Notes under the pieces: generated by a model
What the model was told of the DNA's origin: nothing
The model's database searches: none
What the model saw: the letters and a program-made list of their open reading frames with translations, nothing else
Shown here: positions 42,933 to 52,408 of the stretch, in pieces
Position numbering within the stretch: position 1 is the stretch's first letter
How the letters are laid out: each line of letters opens with the position of its first letter
Assembly: GCA_041675005.1 (NCBI GenBank)
Contig: JBAYUQ010000010.1
Coordinates: forward strand, 40,573-104,572
Direction: 5' to 3'
Source of the DNA: PGYR01 sp041675005
GTDB taxonomy: Bacteria > Bacteroidota > Ignavibacteria > Kapaibacteriales > UBA2268
Length of the DNA stretch: 64,000 bases
Made by a program: the position numbers and the translations under genes

Positions 42933-44048
42933 TTATGAAGCGTTAGCCATTCTCTTGTCATATTTTCCTGTACCAAGTTGGTTAAGCAAAGTGAAATGAC
43001 TTTTGATAGCTCCAAATAGTGTCCTGTGTTCGTAGTAAGGAACTCCGTATTCTTCGGCAGTTGCTTTTATTACTTTCGATATATCTTTATAGTGAACGTG
43101 ACATATATTCGGGAATAGGTGATGCTCTACTTGGTAGTTCAATCCACCGATATACCACGAAAGTATTTTGCTTTTCTTAGCAAAATTAGCTGTAGTTAGC
43201 AATTGGTGTATTGCCCAGTTATTTTCTATTGTTAAGTTCTCATCTGGCTTAACGAATTCTGTTTCTTCTATTACGTGAGCCAGCTGGAATATAAACGATA
43301 ACATTATCCCTGATAAGAAGTGCATAGCAATAAATCCTACTAGTATTTGCCACCATGGTAAATCTACGACTATCATAGGCAAAACAAGAGTAATAGCTAT
43401 ATACCAGATTTTATTGATTATAACTTCCATTGTTGCTTTTTGTAATGATAGTTTTTGACCAACCAATAGATTTTCTTTATTGTACTTATAGACTTGTATA
43501 AAGTCTTTTAGTATTAGCCAATTTAAAGTAAGCAATCCATAAAGGAATGGAGCATAATATGCTTGGAATTTGAATATTTTCTTACGACCTTGAGTCGGAG
43601 ATAAACGCATCAAATTGCTTTCTATATCGTCGTCGTGCCCTTCTACGTTAGTGAAAGAGTGGTGCAATACATTGTGTTGGATTTTCCAATTCACATGATA
43701 TCCACCAAGGAAATTAACCAAAAACCCTAATGTCTTGTTTATCTTAGCATTCTGCGAGTAAGCACCATGATTGGCGTCGTGCATAACGGATAGGCCTATG
43801 CCTGACATACCAAAGCTCATCAATATCCACATCAATAATACTGGTAAAAATCCTGTGACTATACCTGTCAACATCAGTATAAATGGAACGAAGTACAATG
43901 AAATCATTACTATCGTTTTAACTTTCATTTCGGTATTAGCGTACTTAGTGATACCTTTCTCTTTAAAATAAGAATTTACTCTCATCCTTAATTCTTTCAC
44001 AAACTCAGGTTTACTTCTTGTATTAAACTTAACTACTTCTATACTCAT
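42933..44048 (-). CDS. Membrane fatty-acid desaturase
   Basis: 371 residues, integral membrane. The three histidine boxes of front-end acyl-lipid or acyl-CoA desaturases are present: HDANH, HNVLHH and QVEHHLFP. The Gln in the third box is typical of delta-6/linoleoyl-CoA-like enzymes. No cytochrome b5 domain is fused. Hydrophobic segments flank the boxes (about 50-95 and 195-245). It would introduce double bases of unsaturation in membrane lipids; the electron donor is not encoded nearby. A -7 box lies about 70 bases upstream. Confidence 0.92.
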   Translation of the reverse strand: MSIEVVKFNTRSKPEFVKELRMRVNSYFKEKGITKYANTEMKVKTIVMISLYFVPFILMLTGIVTGFLPVLLMWILMSFGMSGIGLSVMHDANHGAYSQNAKINKTLGFLVNFLGGYHVNWKIQHNVLHHSFTNVEGHDDDIESNLMRLSPTQGRKKIFKFQAYYAPFLYGLLTLNWLILKDFIQVYKYNKENLLVGQKLSLQKATMEVIINKIWYIAITLVLPMIVVDLPWWQILVGFIAMHFLSGIMLSFIFQLAHVIEETEFVKPDENLTIENNWAIHQLLTTANFAKKSKILSWYIGGLNYQVEHHLFPNICHVHYKDISKVIKATAEEYGVPYYEHRTLFGAIKSHFTLLNQLGTGKYDKRMANAS

Positions 44049-44115
44049 TTCTTTTTTTGTCTAATAATAAATTCAAATCTGCTATTATCAACTAATAGCC
44101 GTTACTTTATAATTA

Positions 44116-44123
44116 CAAAATTA
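44116..44123 (-). promoter_or_regulatory. -7 box upstream of the desaturase
   Basis: Reverse-strand TAATTTTG fits TAnnTTTG, 68 bases before the desaturase ATG. Confidence 0.35.
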
Positions 44124-44206
44124 ACTCTTTTACTATTGTCTTGCAATATCTAGTCAGAATACGTTCGGATGGTGTCTCTAGTGTTGTTATTTCGGTTAAA
44201 AAAGTC

Positions 44207-44605
44207 TTAAAGAACATCTAATTTGATTTTCTTTTTAGATTTTTCATACTTCACGGCTTGTGCTTTTAGTGCTTCTTCGTCATTTGTTATGTCATTGCGT
44301 ACTAATATATCTCGGAAATAATCCCAAGTATATATACCTGTATCGTGTCCACTCTTCCACATTATAGCTAATGCGTAATTGCCAATTGGCTTCATATCCT
44401 TCAAATCGAATGCACCGGGTTCTTCTTTTACAACTATGGGGTGAGAGTACACTTTGTTTCCGACTTTCTCGCCTTTGCAGTATGCACAAGGGCATTCGCG
44501 TCGAAGCATCTCTAGTGAAATAATTGCTTTTTTACCATCTGCCCATTCTGCTTGTAACAAATACGGCTCTGGTCTATCTATTTTTATAGGGTTTATTCTA
44601 CTCAT
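44207..44605 (-). CDS. DUF971 (gamma-butyrobetaine hydroxylase N-terminal-like) protein
   Basis: 132 residues. The pattern ADGKKAIISLEMLRRECPCAYC followed by YALAIMWKSGHDTGIYTWDYFRD is the DUF971 signature. Stand-alone members are small cytoplasmic proteins. In related proteins the Cys and His residues bind metal, and the genes often sit near Fe-S or Mrp functions, but no such neighbour is present here. The precise function is unknown. Confidence 0.9.
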   Translation of the reverse strand: MSRINPIKIDRPEPYLLQAEWADGKKAIISLEMLRRECPCAYCKGEKVGNKVYSHPIVVKEEPGAFDLKDMKPIGNYALAIMWKSGHDTGIYTWDYFRDILVRNDITNDEEALKAQAVKYEKSKKKIKLDVL

Positions 44606-44776
44606 CTTCTTTTATAACTCAATACTTTTGGTTTTTTGCTCATTAACGAATATTAAATTACTCTATTTTGTCGGAATTATCTAAAACGAGACAAATCGCA
44701 ATAATCTATTTTTTTCTTAACCCAACTTTCCTTAGTTTTTAGACTTGTTGAATTACTGATTTTAATAAAGGAAAAT

Positions 44777-46762
44777 ATGAAATTACGTCTGATAATCTCC
44801 GCTCTTGCTATGTTGCTATTTGTCTCTTGTGCAAAAAAAGAAGATGTAACTGAGGAAGAGACTAGCAAATATGTGGTCGAATACGAAGGTAGAAAGGTTG
44901 ATTTAGAGCCATTTTTCGAGGGATTCCCATACTCCAATTTCCAAGCATATTACAAAACTGGTAAGATATTCTACTATAAATCTGGCGATATAAACTCTCT
45001 GAATTACACTAGCTTAGATAATCCAGATTTTGAGAATGGAACTCAGATTACTGATATAGATTACTCCCTTAGAAATGTATGGTCTAACAAGTACAATCCC
45101 AATGACAACTCTATTTATTGGATGGGTGATGAAGTCAATGATGAGAAAATAGATTTATTCCGTTTGAATTTGGATTCAGGCAAAGTCGAGAAATTGACTG
45201 ATGTTCCATACATATTTGGATGGAATTTCAACAAAGATAAAAACCAGATTGCTTATATAGTTCGCTTAGGTGAACTAGACGATAGATTGGGTGAGTTGAG
45301 AATAATGTCATTGGAAAATGGACTGAGTTCTACTATAATAAAAGATAGTCCTGAGTATAGATTCACTTGGGCTAGTCCGTCTATCTCTCCGAACAACAAT
45401 TATATAATAGCTTCAGTTTTGAAAAACACAGATAGAACTAAAGCGAATCTGATGTTAGTAGATGTAGATAAAGGTAAAGGCACTATAATAACAGATACTA
45501 AGAAAGGGCGATTCTTCCCAGATATACTTTCAACTTGGATAGACAACGGTAGTAAAGTACTTTATACTTCGGATGAAGATGGCTACAAAAATGTATATAG
45601 CTACGATATATACAAAGGTAAAACAATGCAAGTCACCGAATTCACTGAAGATGTAGTAAATGCAGAAATAACTACTATAGAAGGCAAAGACTACCTAGTA
45701 GTAAACACATCGAACCCAATCGAAAGCACTCTATATATGGTTGACCCGATCAGTGGCGAGATAGCAACTAGCAAGAAATATCCTTTCACTCTTGAGTTCA
45801 AAGATATAGAGGATGGTAAGCTATTAGCTCAGTTGAATGGTGCTACGACTATGTTCAGAATAGACGAAATTACTTTATCACCAAACGGCTTTACTGAAAC
45901 TACTAAAGCTGATTTGCCGAAAGAGCTAAAAGACAAGATAATCAATGCTGATGTAGAGAAAATAGAATTCCCAACCTTCGATATAGACCCAATGACTGGC
46001 AAACAGAGAATGCTCCACGCTTTCTTGTATAAGCCAAAAGACCCTCTTCCAAAAGATAAGCAAAGAGTACTAATCCAATCTTTCTACGGTGGGAGTAATA
46101 CTTATAATGTTCGCGAGCAGATACTAACAAATGCTGGTATGTACGTACTTAGTCCATCGCCTCGTGGTAGCAGTGGGTTTGGTAAGGATTTCTTCGCCCT
46201 AAACGATAAGGATTTGGGTGGCAACGAGATATTGGACATAATCTATGCCGCTAAATATATTTCAGAAAAACTTGGTATTCCTGCTGAAAGAGTTGGTGTA
46301 CACGGTGGTAGCCATGGCGGCTATGCCGTTATGCGATTGATGACTTTCCCTGGTGAAGTTAACGGACACAAAGATGACTTTAGCTTTGGATTCGGTATTG
46401 CGCACGCTGGTTTCTCAGATATTATTCATTTCTACGAACATTGCAATATACCGGATTGGGTAACACTAGAAGCAGGTGACCCAGCGACAGAAAAAGAAAA
46501 GCTAAACAGCCGCTCTCCGCTATACAACGCTTACGATATGGAAGGGAGATTGCTCCTTACCCACGGTATAAACGACAGTAGAGTACCGATAGAGGGTAGC
46601 CGATTCATGGCAGATAGTTTACGCAAATATAAGAAAGACGTAACCCTGCAAGAATTCGAGGGAATGGGGCATCACATAAAAGGACTAGAGAACAGCGTCC
46701 GACTATACAAAACGTGGTTTGATTTCATCCAAGATGATGGGAAGACAGAAGAGAAGAAGTAA
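44777..46762 (+). CDS. S9-family prolyl-oligopeptidase-like lipoprotein
   Basis: 661 residues. The signal peptide has a lipobox (FVSCA, Cys about residue 18), so it is envelope-anchored. An N-terminal beta-propeller-like region (about 60-380) carries repeating strand motifs (DNSIYWMGDE, NKNQIAYIVR, NNYIIASVLKN, GSKVLYTSDEDGYKNVYSYDI). A C-terminal alpha/beta-hydrolase domain has the nucleophile elbow GGSHGGYA, an Asp in GINDSRVP and the catalytic His in GMGHHI. Dipeptidyl or oligopeptidase activity is likely. It stands alone and ends at a strong terminator. Confidence 0.9.
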   Translation: MKLRLIISALAMLLFVSCAKKEDVTEEETSKYVVEYEGRKVDLEPFFEGFPYSNFQAYYKTGKIFYYKSGDINSLNYTSLDNPDFENGTQITDIDYSLRNVWSNKYNPNDNSIYWMGDEVNDEKIDLFRLNLDSGKVEKLTDVPYIFGWNFNKDKNQIAYIVRLGELDDRLGELRIMSLENGLSSTIIKDSPEYRFTWASPSISPNNNYIIASVLKNTDRTKANLMLVDVDKGKGTIITDTKKGRFFPDILSTWIDNGSKVLYTSDEDGYKNVYSYDIYKGKTMQVTEFTEDVVNAEITTIEGKDYLVVNTSNPIESTLYMVDPISGEIATSKKYPFTLEFKDIEDGKLLAQLNGATTMFRIDEITLSPNGFTETTKADLPKELKDKIINADVEKIEFPTFDIDPMTGKQRMLHAFLYKPKDPLPKDKQRVLIQSFYGGSNTYNVREQILTNAGMYVLSPSPRGSSGFGKDFFALNDKDLGGNEILDIIYAAKYISEKLGIPAERVGVHGGSHGGYAVMRLMTFPGEVNGHKDDFSFGFGIAHAGFSDIIHFYEHCNIPDWVTLEAGDPATEKEKLNSRSPLYNAYDMEGRLLLTHGINDSRVPIEGSRFMADSLRKYKKDVTLQEFEGMGHHIKGLENSVRLYKTWFDFIQDDGKTEEKK

Positions 46763-46777
46763 TTTTTAAGATAATGA

Positions 46778-46805
46778 AAAGGAGCCAGTGGCTCCTTTTT
46801 TTTTG
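46778..46805 (+). terminator. Intrinsic terminator of the S9 peptidase gene
   Basis: AAGGAGCCA-GT-GGCTCCTT followed by a long T-run, 16 bases after the stop codon. Confidence 0.92.
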
Positions 46806-46866
46806 ATTATTTTATCACTGTAACCATTCAGAAACTAAGGGACCAAAAAGAGCTATAAATTAAGAG

Positions 46867-46977
46867 ATGGTTCACAAGATCGTGGAGGATGTAGTTCACA
46901 AGCTGCAGATGTTTATAAAAGATATGCCCGTTGTACTTAGAACCCACGCCCAATATCAAAGAGAGTTAATAAATTAG
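46867..46977 (+). CDS. Possible 36-residue small protein
   Basis: The only feature of note in the 338-base gap between the S9 peptidase and the response regulator is a short frame starting ATG 46867. It encodes an amphipathic Val/His/Lys-rich peptide (MVHKIVEDVVHKLQMF and so on). No ribosome binding site, homologue or conserved motif is recognised. It is as likely to be chance or a decayed coding fragment. CACGCC and GGCGTG at about 46947 and 46992 can pair around it. Confidence 0.2.
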   Translation: MVHKIVEDVVHKLQMFIKDMPVVLRTHAQYQRELIN

Positions 46978-47100
46978 ATGTAATAGTGAATTAGGCGTGT
47001 TTATATAGCTAAATTTTTATACTACTTATTTAATACTCTCTTATATTATTAGTATTTTAGCTCATCGAAACTGAGAAATAATTAAAATAGTAAGATTAGC

Positions 47101-47727
47101 ATGAGAATTTTAATAGCAGATGACGAGAAAATAATAACTGATTTAGTCTCCGATTTACTAACTGGTACTAGTAATCATATTACGGTTACAAATGACAGTA
47201 ATTCGGTACTCGGTTTAGTTGAAAGCGATAAATTTGATTTAGTACTTTTGGATATGTTCTTTCCAAATCAAGAAGGGATTGAGATACTCATAGATATCAA
47301 GAAATCGAAATCAAATCCACCTGTTATGTTTCTTTCCAGCAATTTCAATCCAATAATAATTCGCAGAGCTTTCGATAATGGAGCAAAAGGATATATAACT
47401 AAGAGTGCAAGCAAAGAAGAGCTACAAGAAGCTATACAAATAGTCGCAGAAGGTGGAAAGTATATTTGCAATGCAACTACAAAGCTTCTTCTAAAAGATG
47501 CGATGAACGAAGAAATAAGCGAAATGTCTCTCAAAGACAAGCTAACACCAAGAGAAGTAGAGGTACTGAAACTCGTTTCAGAGGGATTGACAGCTAATGA
47601 AATAGCTGAAGTTCTATTTATCTCAGTTAAAACGGTGGAAACTCATAAATCGAATATGATGGAAAAATTCGAAACCAATAAAATAATAAAACTGGTGAAA
47701 ATTGCTTTCGAAAATAATATCATATAG
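47101..47727 (+). CDS. NarL/FixJ-family response regulator
   Basis: 208 residues. The receiver domain (1-120) has acidic pocket Asp7-Asp8, phosphoacceptor Asp51 (LVLLDMFFP) and the conserved Lys in YITKSA. The LuxR-type helix-turn-helix (about 145-205) reads LTPREVEVLKLVSEGLTANEIAEVLFISVKTVETHKSNMMEKF. It controls transcription after phosphorylation by the kinase encoded immediately downstream, whose TTG start lies inside this gene's last codons. Confidence 0.95.
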   Translation: MRILIADDEKIITDLVSDLLTGTSNHITVTNDSNSVLGLVESDKFDLVLLDMFFPNQEGIEILIDIKKSKSNPPVMFLSSNFNPIIIRRAFDNGAKGYITKSASKEELQEAIQIVAEGGKYICNATTKLLLKDAMNEEISEMSLKDKLTPREVEVLKLVSEGLTANEIAEVLFISVKTVETHKSNMMEKFETNKIIKLVKIAFENNII

Positions 47728-49804
47728 CTTAACAATTATATTCGCAGTATCTCTTGTTGCAAATGAGAAACCATCTATTATCTCATCTCATCGTGTTACA
47801 ATCGACACTACAAAGAATGATTCCATACGTTTGGAAAGGCTAATAGACCTTTCTTGGGACTATCGCAATTACAAAATTGATAGTGCCGTTTATTACTCTG
47901 ATTGGGCTATCAGACTAGCCAAAACTATAAACCAACCGCGATTACTAGCCAAAGAGCTAGATATACGCTCGACCATATACATAATCCAAAACAAACTCGA
48001 TAGTGCCGAAGACTATCAGTGGAAATCACTCAACCTCCGCTCGAAATTAAAAGACTTCCGCGGGCTACGCTCTAGCTACGAGGAAATGGGCAATATAAAA
48101 AGAGCAAAGGGTTATTATGATCTGGCATTGAGTTATTACTTCAAATCACTATCTACGATTGATTCTATTGCTTACAGGCCAGTAGAATTGGAGCTTTATG
48201 AAGAAACTGAATTTGAAAACTTAGAAAAATATATTGCCAAATTCAGAAAAAATAATTTCGATATGAAAAAATATACTCCTGAAGCATCAAGTGTCAAATT
48301 TGTTCACGAAGCCAATACTAAACGGCTTATTGGCGATATATACTTAATCAAAAAAGACTACAAAAATGCAGAGTTATATCTTTATGAAGCTCTTGAGCTA
48401 AACTATAGGTTATTAGACGGCGACCAGATAATGATGAATGAGAATTCGATGTGTAAGCTATATCTTGATCTTGGCAATTTGGATGAAGCAAGGAAACACG
48501 CGATAAGATGTACAGAACTATCATCAATAAATGGCAATTATTCCGAAGCAGCAACAGCGTTCAAAACATTGACCGAGATAGAAAGAAGAAAAAAGAACTT
48601 TAGCCAATCGCTCATTTACTTAGATTCTGTTTATTATTACAAAAAACTTTTCGCAGCTAATAAGAAATGGGACAAGCTACTAATCCCCAGATTGCGAATA
48701 CTAATTGACAGCTCGGAGGTTAGTAAATCAACCGAGTTGGATAGCACGATGAGTATTATCGTAAGTAAAATCAGTAATCTTGATATTGAAGATAAAATCA
48801 ATCCTAACGAGAGAATGGAACTATACTACACCTTATTCAACTACTATTACCATACGGATAATAAAGATAGCACAATCTGCTATCAGACATCATATTACCT
48901 CCTCAAAGATTCGATAATAGGACTAGAAACGCAGAATAGACTATCCGAGCTACTCGAGCTGCACGAGAGCAAAAAGAAGACTAAAACCATCCACAACCAA
49001 GCTAACCAGATAATCAGTTACAACGATTCTCAAACCCTATTGATAGTTATACTATTTATAATAATCCTATTTGTAGTGTATATGATATACAGTAATAGGA
49101 AAATGAAAAAATTGAACACAGAAGTATTAGCACTGAATTCTCAGCTGACGGAATCTACGAAAAACAAAGAGCAACTTTACTCATATATCGCCCACGATTT
49201 GCGTAGCCCGCTAATAACAACAGGCAGAGTAATAGATATGATACTGAGTAACAATATATCCAGCGAGAGGAAAGACGAATACTTGCAACAGCTAAGCCAG
49301 ACAGTGAAAAAATCAGAAATGTTCACTGACAACCTAATGCATTGGGCGAAGACAAAAACAGGTACTATAACTCCAATTATAAGAGAAGTCGACCTACGGG
49401 AAGTAATTGCAGAAGCAGTAGATTTATTCGTAAATGAGCTACCAGATAAAGATATAATGATAGAGCAATCCTTAGCTGACATGACTATAGAGACGGATAG
49501 ACTTTTACTACAAGCTATAGTTAATAATCTGTTGCAAAATGCCGTTCGATATGGCAATAATGGATCAATAATCCAGATAGTCACTACCCAAGATAATAAC
49601 AGTTGGGAACTCAGCATCACCAATAGCGGCAAGACAATGCCCACCGACACAATTGAGAAATTCAATAACTCTGAAATAATCCACAACGAGATAGGTAACG
49701 GAATAGGCCTAACCATAATCAAAAACTACACAAATCTACTTGGTATTAGCTGTGCTATACACAGTGAATCAGATACCACTACTTTCACAATATCAAATAA
49801 ATAA
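47702..49804 (+). CDS. TPR histidine kinase
   Basis: 700 residues from TTG 47702, overlapping the response-regulator gene by 26 bases; this start gives a signal peptide (LTIIFAVSLVANE). The periplasmic part (about 30-430) is TPR-like (LDSAEDYQWKSL, AKGYYDLALSYYFKSL, YKNAELYLYEALEL). A membrane segment lies at about 440-460. A coiled region leads to HisKA with the phosphoacceptor in YIAHDLRSP, then an ATPase domain with N-box LLLQAIVNNLLQNAVRYG and a G2 box GNGIGLTII. The G1 box reads ITNSGKTM, with Asn where most kinases have Asp. It is the partner of the regulator just upstream. Confidence 0.93.
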   Translation: MLSKIISYSLTIIFAVSLVANEKPSIISSHRVTIDTTKNDSIRLERLIDLSWDYRNYKIDSAVYYSDWAIRLAKTINQPRLLAKELDIRSTIYIIQNKLDSAEDYQWKSLNLRSKLKDFRGLRSSYEEMGNIKRAKGYYDLALSYYFKSLSTIDSIAYRPVELELYEETEFENLEKYIAKFRKNNFDMKKYTPEASSVKFVHEANTKRLIGDIYLIKKDYKNAELYLYEALELNYRLLDGDQIMMNENSMCKLYLDLGNLDEARKHAIRCTELSSINGNYSEAATAFKTLTEIERRKKNFSQSLIYLDSVYYYKKLFAANKKWDKLLIPRLRILIDSSEVSKSTELDSTMSIIVSKISNLDIEDKINPNERMELYYTLFNYYYHTDNKDSTICYQTSYYLLKDSIIGLETQNRLSELLELHESKKKTKTIHNQANQIISYNDSQTLLIVILFIIILFVVYMIYSNRKMKKLNTEVLALNSQLTESTKNKEQLYSYIAHDLRSPLITTGRVIDMILSNNISSERKDEYLQQLSQTVKKSEMFTDNLMHWAKTKTGTITPIIREVDLREVIAEAVDLFVNELPDKDIMIEQSLADMTIETDRLLLQAIVNNLLQNAVRYGNNGSIIQIVTTQDNNSWELSITNSGKTMPTDTIEKFNNSEIIHNEIGNGIGLTIIKNYTNLLGISCAIHSESDTTTFTISNK

Positions 49805-49826
49805 AGCAATTATGCAAATACCCAAT

Positions 49827-49854
49827 AACCCCTATTTCATAAAATGGGGTTTTT
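49827..49854 (+). terminator. Intrinsic terminator of the first kinase operon
   Basis: AACCCC(T)ATTT / AAATGGGGTT stem with a short loop and T-run, 23 bases after the kinase stop. It marks the end of the conserved chromosomal part of the window. Confidence 0.85.
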
Positions 49855-49929
49855 CACCTATGGTATGAGAAAAATAAATACCCGAAGTTTGTATTAGTTA
49901 TTTACAAACAAATTTATGAGGTGAGAGGG

Positions 49930-50718
49930 ATGAACGAAATCACAACTAAGAAACCTATATACAAAAAATGGTGGTTTATTGCTGGTGCAGCTATCATAAT
50001 AATTGGAGCTATAGCAGGTGGAGGTGGCAATAAATCTGGTGGAAAGGGTGGGGATATTTCGCTCCCTGAATATGCTTTTACTCAGTCTTTAGTATGGAAT
50101 ATGGAACAGGAAAATTCAAAGAAATTAAAGAGTTTAAAACTAAATAAAGATAGTACTTTTACGATGGTTATAAACTTACCTAGAAATAGTGGATGTACAG
50201 AAGAGATAAATACAGGAAAATGGAAAGTTTTAAATAGGTATAACAGAGATACTGAAAAAGGGACATCAGGCCTATGGCAAACAGCCATAAAAGAACAAAC
50301 TGGTGATTATAGATATGAGAGTAAAGATAATGAATCTTGGATAGACGATCAACATTATCTAATATCTTTAGAATTCGACAACCAAGGAGATTCAGAATAT
50401 AGAGAATGGTTAGAGAAAATTATGAAAAATGATAGTTTAGTTTCAGAAAATAAGTGGAATATTAAGAATGGATGGGCGTTAGATTGTTATAGAGGTATGA
50501 ATCAATTTAGAAGACCAACAATAGTTAAAGCATCTAAGAAATATCCTTTATTGCTTACGGTATCAAAGAGAAGTAAAACAAATGATGTTTCCAAAGTAGA
50601 TTTTGATATAGACGCTTATCTTTTCTCTACTTCGTGGGGTAGTACGGGAAAAAATATAGGTAAAATCGATGTAAGAGAATGGAATCCAAACTTTTGGGTA
50701 GTTTCTAATGCAAATTAA
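49930..50718 (+). CDS. Membrane-anchored protein of unknown function
   Basis: 262 residues from ATG 49930, with a purine-rich GAGGTGAGAGG just before it; an in-frame GTG at 49921 is an alternative. One N-terminal membrane segment (about 14-32) is followed by a Gly-rich linker (GGGGNKSGGKGGD). The outer part has a META/lipocalin-like pattern near residues 65-105 (LKLNKDSTFTMVINLP, then GKWKV). No catalytic motif recognised. It is the first gene of a plus-strand block of small unknown genes (49.9-53.2 kb) with short spacing, which probably form one or two transcripts. Confidence 0.6.
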   Translation: MNEITTKKPIYKKWWFIAGAAIIIIGAIAGGGGNKSGGKGGDISLPEYAFTQSLVWNMEQENSKKLKSLKLNKDSTFTMVINLPRNSGCTEEINTGKWKVLNRYNRDTEKGTSGLWQTAIKEQTGDYRYESKDNESWIDDQHYLISLEFDNQGDSEYREWLEKIMKNDSLVSENKWNIKNGWALDCYRGMNQFRRPTIVKASKKYPLLLTVSKRSKTNDVSKVDFDIDAYLFSTSWGSTGKNIGKIDVREWNPNFWVVSNAN

Positions 50719-50739
50719 TAAATGGTATAAGGAATTGCT

Positions 50740-50931
50740 ATGTTACTCAAATTAATAGAATGGTATGCAAAAAGAAAAGGCAGACAAGCAGCGAAGAAAT
50801 TCCGAAATGATCCAGTAGTCAAAAAGGACTTAAAGGAATTAGAGCTGCATTGGTCTGAATTCGAAATAAGATCAAAGAAATTATCAGCTGATATAGATGA
50901 ATATTTAAATGAGAACAACGATTTTGAATAA
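50740..50931 (+). CDS. Small helical protein, unknown
   Basis: 63 residues, Lys/Glu-rich and predicted mostly helical (QAAKKFRNDPVVKKDLKEL, then KLSADIDEYLNENND), with no signal peptide. It starts 21 bases after the preceding gene and is followed at 25 bases by a lipoprotein gene. Operon context is the main support for it being real. It could be a small coiled-coil partner of one of its neighbours. Confidence 0.5.
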   Translation: MLLKLIEWYAKRKGRQAAKKFRNDPVVKKDLKELELHWSEFEIRSKKLSADIDEYLNENNDFE

Positions 50932-50956
50932 CTAATAACAATTCAGAGAAACAAAT

Positions 50957-51427
50957 ATGAAAAAAATAATGCTACTTATCTTTATATTATCATTAATAAC
51001 TTTGAGTAGTTGCGGTATTGATAATGAGGAAAAAGCAATAAGTGATAATCACACTCAAAACTTAAATCGAATAAAAGCAATAATCAAACATAATGATTTG
51101 AAACCAGATTATATTTTTAAAAATATGAATGAATTGTATGATAATATAGGGTCATGGACTCTAACAAAGTATAATGATAAAGTAATTCAGATATTAGATA
51201 CAAAAGGAATACAAAAAAGAGAAGAACAGAATAATTATTATTGGTCAGAATCAAATATCGGGAATTTATATGAATTCGAATTATTCCCCAAAAAAGAGAT
51301 GACGAACTTACCTAAATCTATAATAGGTTATTATATAGTTAATAACGGTGATTGGTATGAATTTGAAGAGGGAATATTTTGTATTCAGCTCCACGGAGTT
51401 CAAGAATACAATGGAGGAAAAAAGTAA
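50957..51427 (+). CDS. Lipoprotein of unknown function
   Basis: 156 residues. The signal peptide has a lipobox (LSSCG, Cys about residue 20), so it should be lipid-anchored in the envelope. The mature part is mixed helix and strand, with aromatic-rich stretches (NNYYWSESNIGNLYEFELFP) and a WYEFEEGIF end. No family recognised. Its TAA stop shares an A with the ATG of the next gene (TAATG), so those two are coupled. Confidence 0.6.
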   Translation: MKKIMLLIFILSLITLSSCGIDNEEKAISDNHTQNLNRIKAIIKHNDLKPDYIFKNMNELYDNIGSWTLTKYNDKVIQILDTKGIQKREEQNNYYWSESNIGNLYEFELFPKKEMTNLPKSIIGYYIVNNGDWYEFEEGIFCIQLHGVQEYNGGKK

Positions 51428-51843
51428 TGAACTTAGATATAATACAAACAGAAATTACAGATGAAGAAAAGAAATATGCTATTGCAATAGCTTTAGCTGG
51501 ATTTAAATCTGATGGTGATTTTAATGAGCATGATCTTCATTTCTTAGGCACTTATATAGCACACACTGGAATACTAAAAGATGGTATAACGGAAGAAGCT
51601 ATATCAAACTTATTTACAGAAATTGGAAATTTAATGGATGAAGATAATTTTGAATCCAAAGTGCTATTAATGGATAAAAACATTAAAATGAAAGGATTAA
51701 GTTTAGCTTTTGAATTAATACTAAAATCGAGTCAACTTAATGAAACAACTTTTGGTAGTTTTCTTTCAACGGCTAAAACGCTAGAGATTGAAAAAGAAGA
51801 TCAACAAAAAATAATTGATGTCTTTAGCTACCTATATTATTAA
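51427..51843 (+). CDS. TerB-like helical protein
   Basis: 138 residues from ATG 51427, overlapping the lipoprotein stop; an earlier in-frame ATG (51379) lies inside the lipoprotein gene and is unlikely. It is all-helical with an acidic loop pattern (AIALAGFKSDGDFNEHDLHFL, ... LMDEDNFESK, ... LILKSSQLNETTFGSFLSTAK) that recalls TerB/TerB-like calcium-loop folds. No signal peptide; cytoplasmic. It lies 19 bases before the next gene. The TerB assignment is tentative. Confidence 0.5.
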   Translation: MNLDIIQTEITDEEKKYAIAIALAGFKSDGDFNEHDLHFLGTYIAHTGILKDGITEEAISNLFTEIGNLMDEDNFESKVLLMDKNIKMKGLSLAFELILKSSQLNETTFGSFLSTAKTLEIEKEDQQKIIDVFSYLYY

Positions 51844-51862
51844 TGATAAAAAGGAACAGGAA

Positions 51863-52366
51863 ATGAGCTACACATTTGATGAACATAGATACAATTTCGC
51901 AGTATGGACAGCTGCTAGGGCAATTCAGAGGGGATTAAATAACGCATCTTCTGCTAACATATCAAAGCTGTTTAAAAAACTAAAAATTGTAGATAAAATT
52001 AAGCCAGATAGTATAGAAAATGCAAATGATTTTGATACTTTTCATAAAGAATTTTGTAAAAATCTTATAGTCGAAGCTAATAAATTAGGTTTAGAGCTAT
52101 CTTATGGTAGAGCTTCTAAGCTCTTAGCTATATTCATAAAGACTTATTATGTTCTGCCAGGTAATGGCAAAGGGAATATTTCCAAATTTGCACATCCTCC
52201 AATAGATAATATACTCTTAGAAAAATCTAAAAAAGTACATAGTATTAGACCGATACCTAAATGGACTTTAATGGGAGAAGACGAGTATTTCAATGTTATT
52301 AATGAGTTTAGAAAACTAAATTTAGACTCTTTTTGGATGTTAGAGAAATATTGGAATGTTACCTAG
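51863..52366 (+). CDS. Helical protein of unknown function
   Basis: 167 residues from ATG 51863, preceded by GGAACAGGA; this is preferred over an upstream ATG at 51815 inside the previous gene. It is mostly helical, with notable segments YNFAVWTAARAIQRGLNN near the N-terminus and YGRASKLLAIFIKTYYVL in the middle, followed by FAHPPIDNILLEKSKK. No family recognised. The position in the same-strand block suggests a shared function with the flanking genes. Confidence 0.55.
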   Translation: MSYTFDEHRYNFAVWTAARAIQRGLNNASSANISKLFKKLKIVDKIKPDSIENANDFDTFHKEFCKNLIVEANKLGLELSYGRASKLLAIFIKTYYVLPGNGKGNISKFAHPPIDNILLEKSKKVHSIRPIPKWTLMGEDEYFNVINEFRKLNLDSFWMLEKYWNVT

Positions 52367-52408
52367 TCGCGTTCCTAACAAAGTTCCAAAAAATAGCAGG
52401 GGTGTATA

